In this document: positions 23,213 through 34,500 of the stretch, piece by piece | Layout of the letters: every line of letters begins with the position of its first letter | How positions within the stretch are numbered: position 1 is the first letter of the stretch | Origin: Pseudoneurospora amorphoporcata | Lineage: Eukaryota > Ascomycota > Sordariomycetes > Sordariales > Sordariaceae | Direction: 5' to 3' | Assembly: GCA_033297205.1 (NCBI GenBank) | Contig: MU859078.1 | Location: forward strand, 62,001-126,000 | DNA length: 64,000 bases | Program-made: the position numbers and the translations under genes | Notes under the pieces: generated by a model | What the model was told of the DNA's origin: nothing | The model's input: the letters and a program-made list of their open reading frames with translations, nothing else | Database searches by the model: none

Positions 23213-25375
23213 ATGTGGAACGACGAGGACAACAACCCTTATGGGAGCTTTGAGCGCCGTGACTCTTTTGCTTCCTCAACCAATCCCGCTTCTCCGACCG
23301 CTCGCGACTGTGAGTTCTACCATCTTGACAGCTCATTCTGAGCCTGGTGTCCATCAGCCATGGACGACGAGTTGGATGATATATCCCTGGGCGATTTTGC
23401 CGATGACGATGATGACGCTGATACCGACTGGTCCTTGATAGATTCCGTAGACGCTCGCTTCCCAACACCGCAAGATGCTCGCTACGATGCTCTCCTGACG
23501 CCCTCGGATGCTGGTGACGACGAGGTACCAGGTCCCAGTTACCATGGAGAAGCAAGCGATGTTGCGACCGATGACGAGGCGGATGACCAAGCCCACGGCG
23601 AGCTCGTACCACGGCGTAAGCCAGGTGGCTATGACAGCAGGATCGAACAGATGCTCTACGAAAATCCCGAGCTACCCATTTTGATTACTGAAGCAGGCAA
23701 AAGCCAGGAGAGTGGCGGAAGATTCATTGTGTATACCATTAAGACTGGAGTAAGGTTCGGCTTCCCTCGACTAGCTGGCACTGTGTTCGCTAACCAATCT
23801 CTCTGCCTAGGACCTGACCGTTCGCCGGCGATATTCCGAGTTTGCGTCGCTAAGAGACGCCCTTACGAGACTGCACCCTACTCTGGTCATTCCCCCCATA
23901 CCAGAGAAGCATACTATGGCCGATTATGCTGCCAACCCAACAAATGCCAAACAAGACCAGCAGATAATCGATCTACGAAAGCGCATGCTTGCTGTTTTCT
24001 TAAACCGGTGTAGACGCATGGAGCAGGTTCGCACCGATGGTGTATGGTGGCGATTCCTGGATCCAAACTCGAGCTGGGTAAGTTGCGAGGCCTTCTGATA
24101 CGCAGCAAATCAGCCAGCTAACGTAGTTAAAGACGGAGGTTCTTCATTCGCATCCCGTGTCCTCTATCCCGAAGCAGATCTTGAAGGCGCCTCCCTTGGA
24201 TCCTGCAAACCCAACTCCTGGACACAATTTTCTTCCTGTGCCAAGTAGCTCGGCCAAGTTGAAGACGTTGCCGGCACAATCTCTCGACAGTGCTGCACCT
24301 GGGTCCCTTGCTCGGTTTCCGCCTGACGCCAATGTCCTTACCGAGCAAGACTTGGACGCCTATTTCATTGCCTTTGAGACCTCCATCAAGGACCTCGAAT
24401 CGTTACTCACTGGACCGATAGAGAAGGTGAACCGCCGCACGCTGAACCATCTGTCTTCGTTGGCTTCAGACCTTTCAGAACTCGGCGCTCGATACAATGC
24501 CTTTGCTTTGTCCGAGACGGCACCTACAGTTTCGGCGGCCATCGAGAGGGTTGGACAGGCGGCAGACTCGTCATACATTGCCACGGAAGAGCTTTCCACC
24601 TCGTTGAGCGCCAGTTTTGCCGAACCGATGCGGGAAAATGCGCAGTTTGCTGGGGTTGTACGGAACGTACTGCGCTATAGGGTTCTCAAGAGGGTCCAAC
24701 AAGAGATGACAACGGATGAACTCAACAAGAAGAGAGCGCTGTTGGAATCGCTAGAGAGGAGTGAGGCAGAGGCTAGGAGGATCGATCAATATCTCAGCAG
24801 TAGCCAGCAGATCCAGCCCCCTAGGAGGGAACCACCGGCGCAACACCGTAGGGACGGGAGTGGCGAGGACACTGCATCTATCGATTCGGATTTTCCTCCC
24901 ACGCACGGCGATTTCTCCCAGGCACCATCAGCTAAGATCGGGGCGCCAGAGCGGACAGGAGGTAGCCCGGGTCATAAGAAGACAGCGAGCACTTCTATTA
25001 CGAACAAGATATTTGGACCAATCCGGCACGCAGTTCAAGGAGTGGTGGACGTTGATCCTGAACGGACACGGCGTGACACTATTGGAAAGACCAGGGAATC
25101 AATCGTGCAACTGGAGCAAGCACAGATTGCATCGGCCAAGGATGTCAAGGACGCCAGCGCAAGCGTTCTCAAGGATCTCAAGAGGTTTCAGCGCGAGAAG
25201 GAGGATGACCTCAAGCGGTACATGGTAAGACAACCTTGGTCTACAGTATTCCATGAGAAATTGCTAACTTGGGTTATAGCTGGCATATGCCAAGAGCCAG
25301 ATCGAATGGGCAAAGAAGAATCAGGAGACTTGGGAGGAAGCAAAGGCCGAGGTCAACAAGATCAACGAATCTTAG
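23213..25375 (+). CDS. snx41: Sorting nexin Snx41/Atg20 type (PX domain)
   Basis: Five exons: 23213-23309, 23358-23749, 23811-24077, 24133-25224 and 25280-25375, giving 647 residues. The start MWNDEDNNPYG is the characteristic N-terminus of fungal Snx41. The PX domain spans about residues 110-255, with the phosphoinositide-contacting RRYSEF motif near 169-174 and IPPIPEKH after it. The rest is a helical BAR-like region ending in EWAKKNQETWEEAKAEVNKINES. Snx41/Atg20 pairs with Snx4 on endosomes for retrograde sorting and selective autophagy (Cvt, pexophagy, mitophagy). Intron branch points GCTAACC and GCTAACT are clear. Intron 3 has two in-frame acceptors 6 bases apart (TAG then AAG); the second is chosen because the first lies too close to the CTAAC branch point. 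Snx41 and Atg20 are hard to separate in filamentous fungi. Confidence 0.88.
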
Positions 25376-26274
25376 TCGGACAAGGTGGTTCGTTGTCGGA
25401 GTCGATGGGTTCATATCAAACGTCCTGAGGAATGATATATTATGTGGAAAGTGTACCAAACAACTTTCTGGGCGTTCAGGAAATGTTAAAAGGCTTGTTT
25501 ATGTCTTGATGACGATGCCGTTAGCAGACGACGGGGCGGAAATATCACTTTTAGACGAGAATAAGAGTAATGACGGTGATTTCATTGAGAGGGAATAGGC
25601 TCGTTTTATGATACCCGTAGAGGTATTTTGTATTTCAAGCGTTTCGATGGTCAGACAGCAAAAACCGCCCAGCGGACATGCTCCGCACTTCTTTCAGGGG
25701 ATCTCAGGGCATCTTTCTGGAGGTGTCAGTGCACCGTACCTTGCATACGTAGTTACTATTGGGACAAAGGTACCTATGATCGGCATTGGTTTCGAGGTTG
25801 TTCAACATTTGCAAGTGTGTATTGAAGACTTGAGAATCGATAGCTTGTTTATCCATGAAGAATCTGCCTTGACCATGATTGTATACATACCTCAACAGTA
25901 TACATATTACGGTTAGTTCGCCTTCGCTTGGTTGCCTTCCATGATGCATGGCTGGCTGTGTTCAGGGTGACCCTGTTCCGGTTGGCATGGCTTTTATAGC
26001 GTGTCGTCCAGGGGATGCGATAAGATAAGCGCCACGCCCATGACGACCCGTTCTCGTCGACGGGACTTGGCCTCCAACACCAGATCAACAAGTTTTGCAG
26101 TACATTGTTCACCACTCGGCATCATCCCGACTCCTCTTTTGGCAACACGACTTACAGGAACGATCCTCGAATCGAGTATACAGCATATCACAACTGTCGA
26201 TCATAGCCAGCGCTACCCTCGACAAGCGTCGCAAACCATCACTGCCGTCGACGTCTACGCTGCCGCCCTTCATA
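25376..26274. other. Intergenic region (promoter of the capping enzyme gene)
   Basis: About 900 bases between tandem genes. Short frames only; no feature recognised. Confidence 0.55.
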
Positions 26275-27549
26275 ATGGAGCAACCAGGGCCCATTGCCGA
26301 CATTGCCAAACCTGGCATCAAAGCGCCACGTGAACTGGCCATTTCGCTGAGAGAAGAAGTTGCCCGGATTCTAGGGAGGAGTTCCATTGGCTTTCCCGGA
26401 GCACAACCTGTTAGCTTTGCTCGCAAGCATCTAGAGGAACTACGAAGAGAGGAGTAAGCAAAATGCCCGGCTGAAATTCCTTTGTTGCGGTCGTGCATGT
26501 AATGACTTCTGGCTGACCAAGTCGTGAAAAGCTACTATGTCTGCGAAAAATCCGACGGCATTCGCTACCTCCTCTACCTAACGGTCGACGAAGAAGGGCA
26601 AGAAGTCCAATACCTGATCGACCGCAAAAACGACTACTGGTTCCTCCCGCGCAACAGCATGCACTTTCCCATGCCCAACGACTTCCAAGCCTTCCACCGG
26701 GGCACCCTCATCGACGGCGAGCTAGTGATGGACACGGTCCCGGGAACGAACGGTCGAAAAGAGCCTCGCTTTTTGGTGTTTGACCTCCTCGCGCTCGACG
26801 ACAAAGCCGAGCTCCTCAACAAACCCCTCGACAAGCGCCTCGGCTACTTCCGCGCCTACGTCTACGAACCCTACAAGAAGCTCCTCCAACAGTTCCCGCA
26901 GGAAATCCCCTTCATGGCCTTCAAGGTGGAGATGAAGCGCATGGAGCTCTCGTACGGCATCGAGACCATGTTTCGCGAAGTAATACCGGCCCTGAAACAC
27001 GACAGCGACGGCCTCATCTTCACGTGCCGCACCACGCCCTATCACTTCGGCACCGACCCGCACATTCTCAAATGGAAAGCGCCCCACGAGAACACGCTCG
27101 ACTTCCGCCTGCGCCTTAATTTTCCCCTCGTACAAGCCACGGAAGCAGAACTCGACGACGACTTTCCCGAACAATTCACAGATTACGATTCTGTCCCGCA
27201 AGCGGAACTGCACATCTTCTGCGGCAACGACGGACCCAATAAATACGAAGTTTTCCCGGATCCGCTTTACCTGGCTGAGGACGAGTGGGAGACGCTCAAG
27301 GCCGTGGGCGACCCGTTGCAGGACCGCGTGGTGGAGTGCTGTCTGGATGCCGAGGGAAGGTGGCGGCTGTTCAGGTTCCGCGATGATAAGAATGAGGCGA
27401 ATCATACAAGTACGGTCACGAGCGTCATGGCGAGTATAAAGGATGGCGTGTCGGATGCGGAGCTCCTGACTGCGGCGACGGCGATCAAGGAGAGCTGGAA
27501 GATTAGGGCGCAGAAGAGGAAGGTGGAGCAGGGGCCAGCTAAGCACTAG
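26275..27549 (+). CDS. mRNA-capping enzyme, guanylyltransferase subunit
   Basis: Two exons: 26275-26453 and 26532-27549, giving 398 residues, close to fungal Ceg1/Cgt1 size. It forms an enzyme-GMP intermediate and caps nascent RNA polymerase II transcripts in the nucleus. The intron has donor GTAAGC, branch point GGCTGAC and acceptor AAAAG; the nearer CAAG is too close to the branch. The join gives LRREDYYVCEKSDG. Nucleotidyltransferase motifs in order are: I, EKSDG with catalytic Lys66; III, IDGELVMD; IIIa, FLVFDLLALDD; IV, SDGLIF; V, LKWKAPHENTLDF; VI, RFRDDKNEANH in the OB fold. There is no triphosphatase domain, as expected in fungi, where it is a separate protein. The start has MEQPGPIADIAKPG, in line with relatives. 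Confidence 0.95.
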
Positions 27550-28252
27550 GAGCCCAGCGCTGGCGAACCGAGCTCGTAAGGCTTGTGTGATGTGCTTCAC
27601 GGGGCTGTATGGAAAGGTTGGCCTTGTAACTCGGTCTTCATTTCCTGTTGTCTTTTTTATTATCCTTGATGGGTGTTTATTGGTCTGACATTCGAAAGAG
27701 GTGTTTGATATCTGCACCAACAATACCTGGGCGTTTGGGGACTGGGCATTATTTTTTATATTCTTATATGTTTTTTTATTCTTTTTGGATGTAGGTCTTA
27801 ATGCATCCTTTTTTTTTTTTTTACCGTTTAATAGTGATATGGAATAGACGGTAATGGTCACCCGTTCTATGGCCCCAAAGACGGCCGTGTGTCGATGGCG
27901 AATATAAACTGTTGATCCGTGTGATATGTCTTCATCTGTCTAGGTAAGAGATATGCTCGTTTCGACTCGTTCTGATGATAATTACCCGGAACTACTCACT
28001 TTGGAGATACTGTTCAACTACGTGGATGGGTTGAGACAATTGGTCTTTTGGACACGGAGACATAAGTCTATTCTCTAGCCCAGATCTTGCACAAAGATTT
28101 TCATCTTACCACTTCAAGTCAACTTGGCTTCAAGTCGAGGCTTGGTCAGAAAGAGAGTAAACAACAGCTCATCACCACAGTAACAAAGCAAACATTCATA
28201 GAGCATGGATATCTAGCCAAAACTACCACTGCCTAACGACATTCCCATCTCC
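27550..28252. other. Intergenic region between convergent genes
   Basis: 3' flanks of the capping enzyme and uracil phosphoribosyltransferase genes, with AT-rich T-runs at 27765-27830. No gene seen. Confidence 0.55.
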
Positions 28253-28647
28253 TCACTTGCCAATGGTCAAAAACAAGCGATCCCCCACGTCCCCCAACCC
28301 AGGCTTGAGCATCCCCTTGTCCGTCAACTCCTGATCCACGCCGGCCAGCCAGATGTCGGTGCCCTCAGGCCACTCTTGGGCAACCTTTTTCACACCGTCT
28401 GCGGCACCAAGGACGGAAAGAACGATAACCCGCTTGGCGCCCCATTCGATCAGGGTCTGGATGGCGGCCGCGCAGGTGCCGCCGGTGGCGATGATGGGGT
28501 CGAGGATGATGGCTAGGTCGGAGGGGGTTTCGTTTGATGCACTGGTACAAACAAGGATACGGTTAGGGAAAGCCGCCGCTGTTTGTGAGAGAGAGAGAGA
28601 GAGAGAGTGTGTGTGTGTGTGTGTGTATTGTGGATGACAATGGCAAG

Positions 28648-28693
<46 letters not shown>

Positions 28694-29188
28694 TACGAGG
28701 CCAAATGGTTGGGGAGGTTGTTGTAGTATTCTACGGGGGCGAGGGCGATGGGGTCGCGGAAGAGACCGAGGTGGTGCACGGGAACGGGCTGGGGGAGGAT
28801 GGTTTGGATTGCTGTTTTGGTCAAGTTGTCAACGTTAGCTATATGGTCTGATCCATCCTGAACCAAAAAGCACAAAGCAAATACAGAATAAAAGGAACAT
28901 ACCCTCAACCATGCCCAATCCACTCCTCAAAATCGGAATCAAGCTGATATTCCCAGGGGCAGCCGTGGTGGTCTCATAAGTAAACCCGAGGGGTGTTTCC
29001 CCTTGGGGACCCGGGGTAGTGGTCATGGCCTTTGCGAGGGCTTCGGACCCAAGCAGCAGAGAGATGTCGTGGATCAGTGTCTTGACGTCTCGGGTGCTGG
29101 TGGTTTTGGAGCGAAGCTGGGAGAGCTTGGCGACGAGGCAGGGGTGCGTGGAGACGTGGACGTTTGGGGGTAGTTGGGTTGAAAACAT
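28253..29188 (-). CDS. Uracil phosphoribosyltransferase (Fur1/Upp)
   Basis: Three exons: 29188-28903, 28811-28697 and 28541-28253, giving 229 residues. It makes UMP from uracil and PRPP in pyrimidine salvage, and family members are the target by which 5-fluorouracil becomes toxic. The N-terminal part has SLIPILRSGLGMVEA; the PRPP-binding loop is LDPIIATGGT (residues 147-156); the uracil-binding C-terminal part has DQELTDKGMLKPGLGDVGDRLF. Joins read MVEAIQTILPQP and HLASASNETPSD, both in frame. Intron 2 (28696-28542) is odd: it begins with the 5' splice site directly abutting a T44 tract and also contains GT and GA repeats. The gene is divergent from the fluoride exporter. Confidence 0.95.
28587..28691. 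repeat. Compound microsatellite (GA)10(GT)10 ... A44 inside an intron
   Basis: On the + strand (GA)10 at 28587-28606 is followed by (GT)10 at 28607-28626 and, after 21 bases, by 44 A residues at 28648-28691. All lie in intron 2 of the uracil phosphoribosyltransferase gene; the last A is part of its 5' splice site on the minus strand. Confidence 0.93.
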
Positions 29189-29738
29189 GGTGGGCGAGTT
29201 TTCTTGTGTTGCCCCCGTTGGTGTTGCTCGTGATGCTTTTCGGTGTTGATATGTTATGCTATCAACGGCGATGAAGTGGTTGGCTCGAGGTTGTAGAGAG
29301 ATAGATGGCTGATGATATCGATGGACAATAACAACAACAACAACAAAGAGCCGAGGAATACCAAGTACTAAGAACCGAAGGGGGGAGATGAAAGAGAGAG
29401 AATACTTATACGGTCTAACTTTTCAGGAATCTGAAGAGAGGAACTGCCCGGTCTTACATGGCTCTATTGTCTTCTTCACAAGCTCCGGGCCACATAGCTG
29501 AGAGGGCGACTCGGGCGAGTGACATGGCACGAAGCTCCGGTTGCACTCCCATCCTCTAGCGTAGTTTTTGTAGGTCACTTCTCCGCATTCAGGACGATCA
29601 AGTGGGGTGCGGGGCCCTTTGACAAGGGGTCGTCTTTCCCCACTCTACAACTGAAAGTACCCTACAAAAGACCCCGTACAGTAGCCCACAAGGTATCAGA
29701 TTCAGGTCTGTTCGATTGCAAATTGGTGGTGATGCGCG
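29189..29738. promoter_or_regulatory. Shared intergenic region of a divergent gene pair
   Basis: 550 bases between the start codons of the uracil phosphoribosyltransferase (-) and fluoride exporter (+) genes; both promoters must lie here. An (AAC)n run is near 29331-29344. Confidence 0.55.
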
Positions 29739-30983
29739 ATGATGATGACGACGGGCCCAAGTAATACTACCTCTACCGAGGGATACGGAGGACGGCCCCC
29801 TGATTCACCTGACCGCAATCACAAGAATCATCCTCAAAGCCGCTTCTCAGAACTCTACACCATCTCCTACCTCATCTTCTTCTCCCTCCTCGGCACCCTC
29901 GCCCGACTAGGCCTCCAAGCTCTCACATCCAATTACCCCCAATCACCCATCATTTTCCCCTCGCTATGGCCCAACTTCGCCGGCTGTGTGGTCATGGGCT
30001 TCCTGGCTGAAGACCGCATGCTTTTCCCGCCATATTGGGGCAAAGCAGCTGTCCCCAAGAAGGACGACGATGAGGAAGCCGGCAGTATCCCAGCCGAAAC
30101 CGAAACCGAAATCGACCCAGCAGCAGCTGCAGCCAGAAAAAGAAAAGCCCACCTCGCCCTCAAAAAGACCATCCCCCTCTACATCGGTCTCGCCACCGGC
30201 TTCTGCGGCTCTTTTACTTCTTTTTCGTCCTTCATCCGGGACATCTTCCTCGCTTTATCCAACGACCTTTCTGCCTCCCACAATACTTCTTCCCCGGCCT
30301 CCCGCAACGGCGGCTACTCCTTCCTAGCCGTGTTATCCGTCTGCATAGCAACCATCTCCCTCTCCCTTTCCGGCTTGTTCCTGGGCGCTCACCTCGCCAT
30401 CGCCCTCTCCCTCCTTTTTGCAAGGTTCGGCTTGGCCCTGCCCTACCGGTTCACGAGCAGAGTCCTCGACCGCCTCGCTGTCTTGCTAGGGTTCGGCTGC
30501 TGGCTTGGCGCTGTGTTTTTATCCATCTGGCCACCGGACCAGCACACCCCCTCCGTCCTCAACGACTTGGCCGGTGAGCGCTGGCGCGGCTCCGCAACCT
30601 TCGCCCTCGTCTTCGCCCCGCTCGGCTGCTTGCTCCGGTTCTACGCGTCAGCGCATCTCAACGGCCGCTTACCCAGCTTTCCCTTGGGGACCTTGGTGGT
30701 GAATCTGTTTGGCACGGCGGTGCTGGGTATGGCGTGGGACTTGGAGCACGTACCGGCTCTGGGGGGTGTGGTGGGGTGTCAGGTGCTGCAGGGCGTGGCC
30801 GATGGGTTTTGCGGGTGCCTGACCACGGTGAGCACGTGGGCCGCCGAGTTGGCGGCGTTGAGGAGGAGAACTGCCTATGTCTATGGCGGGGCGAGTGTGG
30901 GTGGCGGGTTGACCATTCTGGTGGTTGTCATGGGGAGTTTGAGGTGGACCGAGGGGTTCGGAGAGGTGAAATGTGTGCATTGA
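29739..30983 (+). CDS. Fluoride export channel, FEX/CrcB family (double-domain)
   Basis: Single exon, 414 residues. FEX proteins export fluoride across the plasma membrane. Two CrcB-like domains, each with about four membrane segments, are joined by a linker helix. Domain 1 has WPNFAGCVVMGF and GFCGSFTSFSSF; domain 2 has LVVNLFGTAVLGM and GFCGCLTTVSTW. The conserved pore Asn is present in both (NFAG, NLFG), but only domain 1 has the Phe-box spacing FTSFSSF; domain 2 has Thr/Val/Trp in its place. A charged cytosolic insert (DDDEEAGSIP...EIDPAAAAARKRK) lies in domain 1. Start: ATG is repeated three times in a row at 29739, 29742 and 29745; any could be used. Relatives in yeast are Fex1/Fex2. 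Confidence 0.92.
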   Translation: MMMTTGPSNTTSTEGYGGRPPDSPDRNHKNHPQSRFSELYTISYLIFFSLLGTLARLGLQALTSNYPQSPIIFPSLWPNFAGCVVMGFLAEDRMLFPPYWGKAAVPKKDDDEEAGSIPAETETEIDPAAAAARKRKAHLALKKTIPLYIGLATGFCGSFTSFSSFIRDIFLALSNDLSASHNTSSPASRNGGYSFLAVLSVCIATISLSLSGLFLGAHLAIALSLLFARFGLALPYRFTSRVLDRLAVLLGFGCWLGAVFLSIWPPDQHTPSVLNDLAGERWRGSATFALVFAPLGCLLRFYASAHLNGRLPSFPLGTLVVNLFGTAVLGMAWDLEHVPALGGVVGCQVLQGVADGFCGCLTTVSTWAAELAALRRRTAYVYGGASVGGGLTILVVVMGSLRWTEGFGEVKCVH

Positions 30984-31526
30984 TGAGTCGATTCGATGCC
31001 ATCCATGTTATGCGGTGGTGGTAGGTAATGGATAGTTGTAAAGTTGGGTGTTTGTCAACTTGAGGGGGATGTTGTTTGCATACCATGGAACGAACGATCG
31101 GTGATGACGGGAAGCAAGAATCTGGTAAATAATCTTTGACTGTTCAGAATACGATACCCCCCTCTAACTAATTATAATGTTATTTCGCTAACCCATATTT
31201 TATCAAAGCCGGGAGCAATCGAACTACCAAAAGACCTCGGGCATGGATAGGTCTGGACGAACAAAGCTAATGAACTAGTATCATCCTGAGCGAAAAAAAT
31301 ATCTAACGAGCAACGAACTGACCAAGCATCCTCTGATGCAAATATGCTCCCTATGTATCCAGCCAACCCCTTTTATTGGGGTGAAAAAAGAAAAAGCTAA
31401 CGAACCAAACCAGCAAAATAATCTCAAAGCAAACACATCCGTACGTCCCTTTCCTTCCTTTCCTGAGTACTTTCTATCGATTCTTCTTCCTTTCTCTCGT
31501 ATCATTTCATAAGACCTTCAAAAACA

Positions 31527-31563
<37 letters not shown>

Positions 31564-31579
31564 TACATGTGCTCTGCTC
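30984..31579. other. Intergenic region between convergent genes
   Basis: 3' flanks of the fluoride exporter and of the Hsp70-like/zinc-finger gene. It contains a (TC)n(AC)n microsatellite at 31528-31562. No gene seen. Confidence 0.55.
31528..31562. repeat. (TC)n(AC)n compound microsatellite
   Basis: TC dinucleotides (about 31528-31542) change to AC dinucleotides (31543-31562) just beyond the 3' end of the Hsp70-like/zinc-finger gene. Confidence 0.9.
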
Positions 31580-34500
31580 TCAAGAGCGCTTCCTCTTCCC
31601 CTTGTTGGCCTTCCAACTTTCTCCTCCTTTACCTCCAGTTTCTCCTCCAGCTTCCGTGCTTCCAGCCCCAGAAACAGAAGCAGAAGCGGGCTTACGCTGC
31701 TGCGGAGGAGGTAACGGAGACGCGGGCGCCAGAAGACCAGGAAAAATGACGGGAGAGTTAGGGTCGAAGGAGGGGTCACCGTCGGAGAGGGCATTATTCC
31801 TGTTATTGTTGCCGTTGCCGCTGCTGTTACCTGTTCTTCGCCTTTTGCTGGCTCGTGATGAACTTTCGCCTTCTTCTTCTTCTTCTTCTTCTTCTTCTTC
31901 TTCTTCTTCTTCTTCATCATCATCATCTCGAGGCTGACGAGGCTGGGGTTGTTGTGTCCTACTACTCTGACTCTCCCCAGCAGTCTCGCTACCTCTAACC
32001 TCCCTTCTTCTGCTACCACTGCCAAGAATTTCACTCCCATGATTGACACTGTCCTCGGACCCGTCCCCGTCAACGACCTCTTCCCGCCCCCGCTCGACTT
32101 CCGTCCCATCCCCGTCCGTTCCCCGTCCAGCTCTCGACGCAGAAGCATTTCCGGACAAAGTGTTCGGAGTGTCTGCGGGCTGTGCAGGCCCGGGGGGGTT
32201 CGGGACGGTCAGCGATGGGCGAGGGCGCCGTTGATGCTATCAAGCGCTGGAGGTCGGTGTGGATAGAAGGGGCGAAGAGGTTGTTGATGGCTTGTTTGGC
32301 CGCGGGGTTGGGTGCTGGGGCGGGGAAGCGCTGGTAGGGAAGAGAGCTGGGGGAGGATGTTGGGGCGAGAGCGAAAGGGGGGTATGTGGTGTTGGTGGCG
32401 TTGGTGGCAGGTTGTTTGGCCTTGGGTTTGGCCTTGCCTTTTCCTTTGCCCTTATTGACATTGTCCTTGGAGGGCGGGGCGGCGTTAGGGATGGCAGGAG
32501 CAGGGGCAGAGGAAGAGGAAGATGCTACGGCTGACGAGGGCTGACCAAAGAAACCCCTAGGCGCGAGCGGGTGCGGGTTTGGCCTGGAAGCGCGAGCAGT
32601 TGCGGGCTTGGACGCGGGTTTGTCGATAGCCTTGCCCTTGCCTTTTTCTTCCCTGGTAGGTCTGCATCGGCTTCCCTCCCCAGTCAAGACTCCAGCCGCA
32701 GCCCCAGTCACAGTCCCGGCCGTCTGCTCCCGCCGGTTCTCCTTATTTCTCTCAGCAGCGCCAACGACCCGATTACCGCCGCGTGCCCTCTGCGGAGAAG
32801 TGGAACCGCGGGCCGCCTCGACCTGGAGTGTCCGCTGAAGTCGAGAAATACTGAGCGGGCCGAGAATTGAAACCTGCGCCTCCGCCTTGTCCTCGCTGCC
32901 ACTGCTTCTGCCATTGCTGTCGCCACTGCCACGTCCACGGCTACTGCTCTCCCGTTGTTCTCCCAGAATAGGCGATGATGCTCTTCCCTGGTTCTCCCTC
33001 TCCTGCTCCCGTGAAGAAGGGAATAACCTCCCCGAGGGATCATCGTCACCATCGCCGCCGCCACCACCGCCATTGCCATAATCATTCTCATCGTTCTTCT
33101 CCTCTTCATCCTGCTTATCCTCCTTGGCCCCGTCCTCATCAGCCACCTGATCAGCCAGAGAACGGTTGGGGTCAGTAGATGAGGTCTTGACCGTGATACA
33201 CTCCTCTGCCTTCTCCTCATCCTCCTTATTGCCCTCTGCAGCCTTCCTCCACTGCCCCCTTTTGGCCTGTGTTTTGGCCTGAGCGAGGACTTGCTGGCGG
33301 GTGGGACTGGGCCTTGGTTGAGGCTGGTTTCGCTCAACTGTTTCAGCCGCTTCAAGGTATTGGAGGGCGGCTTGGGCATGGGCTTGGACCCGTGATGACC
33401 CGGCTTGAGGTCTAGCCTCTTGCTCTTGCTCTTGCTCGGGTTGAGGAGGTGCAGGTGCAGGTTGGCGTTGCGGTTGGGGTTGGGGAGGTTGTTGTTGTTG
33501 TTGCTGTCTTCGTGTAGCCGCTGGCGGGACAACCGCCGGTGTCTTCCTCTTTTGTTGGCGAGGTGATCGTCTGGGCTGGGGCTGAACTTGGGGCTGCCCA
33601 CGTCTCTCCGGAGGGGGTTCTGTCCGGTGTCTCCGGCTCTTAGGCGGGCTGCTCGTTGGGGCAAACCTGCCGTCCGTGTATCTTGTTGCCGGCCCGTCGG
33701 CATTCGCAGCAGGGGTGTGGGATCTGGCCCTTGTGTCCGTAAACCCCCTGGCGTTCTCGGCGGTTTGGTTTTGAGTGAGACGGGAGGTGTTGCCGTTGAC
33801 GTTGAGGCTGGAATTGTTGCGGTCAGGGGAACGGCGCTCCTCTTCTGCCGCAGAAGGTTCGCCTTCAGCAGCACCTTCGTACATATTCGACAGCCCCGAC
33901 TCATCTGCTCCGGCTGTGCTCACACTATTGTGATCCTCATTCCCGAAATCTTCCTTGCGACCAGCACAACCATCAGGTCCTCTCGTGTGCTTCGCTAAAT
34001 GATCCTTACGAGCAAACTTCATGTCGCATTTTGGGCATGTATACGGCTTCTCGCCCGTGTGGAGCTTGCTGTGTCGCCTGAGCTCTTGTACCCTTCCGAA
34101 CGTTCTCTGGCACGTAGAGCAAACATAGGGGGGAGGGGTGGGTGGCTGGGTGTGATTGCCGTTCGCCGTGGCGGCAGGCTCGTGGTTTTGATGCAGCTCA
34201 TTGTCGAGCTGGTCGTCGGTATGGACATGTGTGTCCTCGTCATTGTGCTGGGGCACTTTCTGGGTATGGGAACGCCCTTGTGGCTGCTCCTCGATTTGCT
34301 CGCCACCTTGGGCGGCATTGGACTCTCGGGCCAGCTGCCCTTGGAGCTGTCCTTGGAGGTCTTCATCTGGCTGGTTGTCAGGAATATTGTTGGTGCTGGC
34401 TCGGTCAGCGGAGGTGTCAATCCGCGCTTTCTTCGTTGCTGTGGAAGAAGCAGGGGCAGTCGCTTTTCTCTTGTTGCGCGACACAGGGGGGGCATCGTAG

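Noticed and set aside
26722..27861. 379-codon open frame on - strand opposite the capping enzyme
   Set aside because: Antisense to catalytic motifs of a clear gene and extends through T-runs in the 3' flank.
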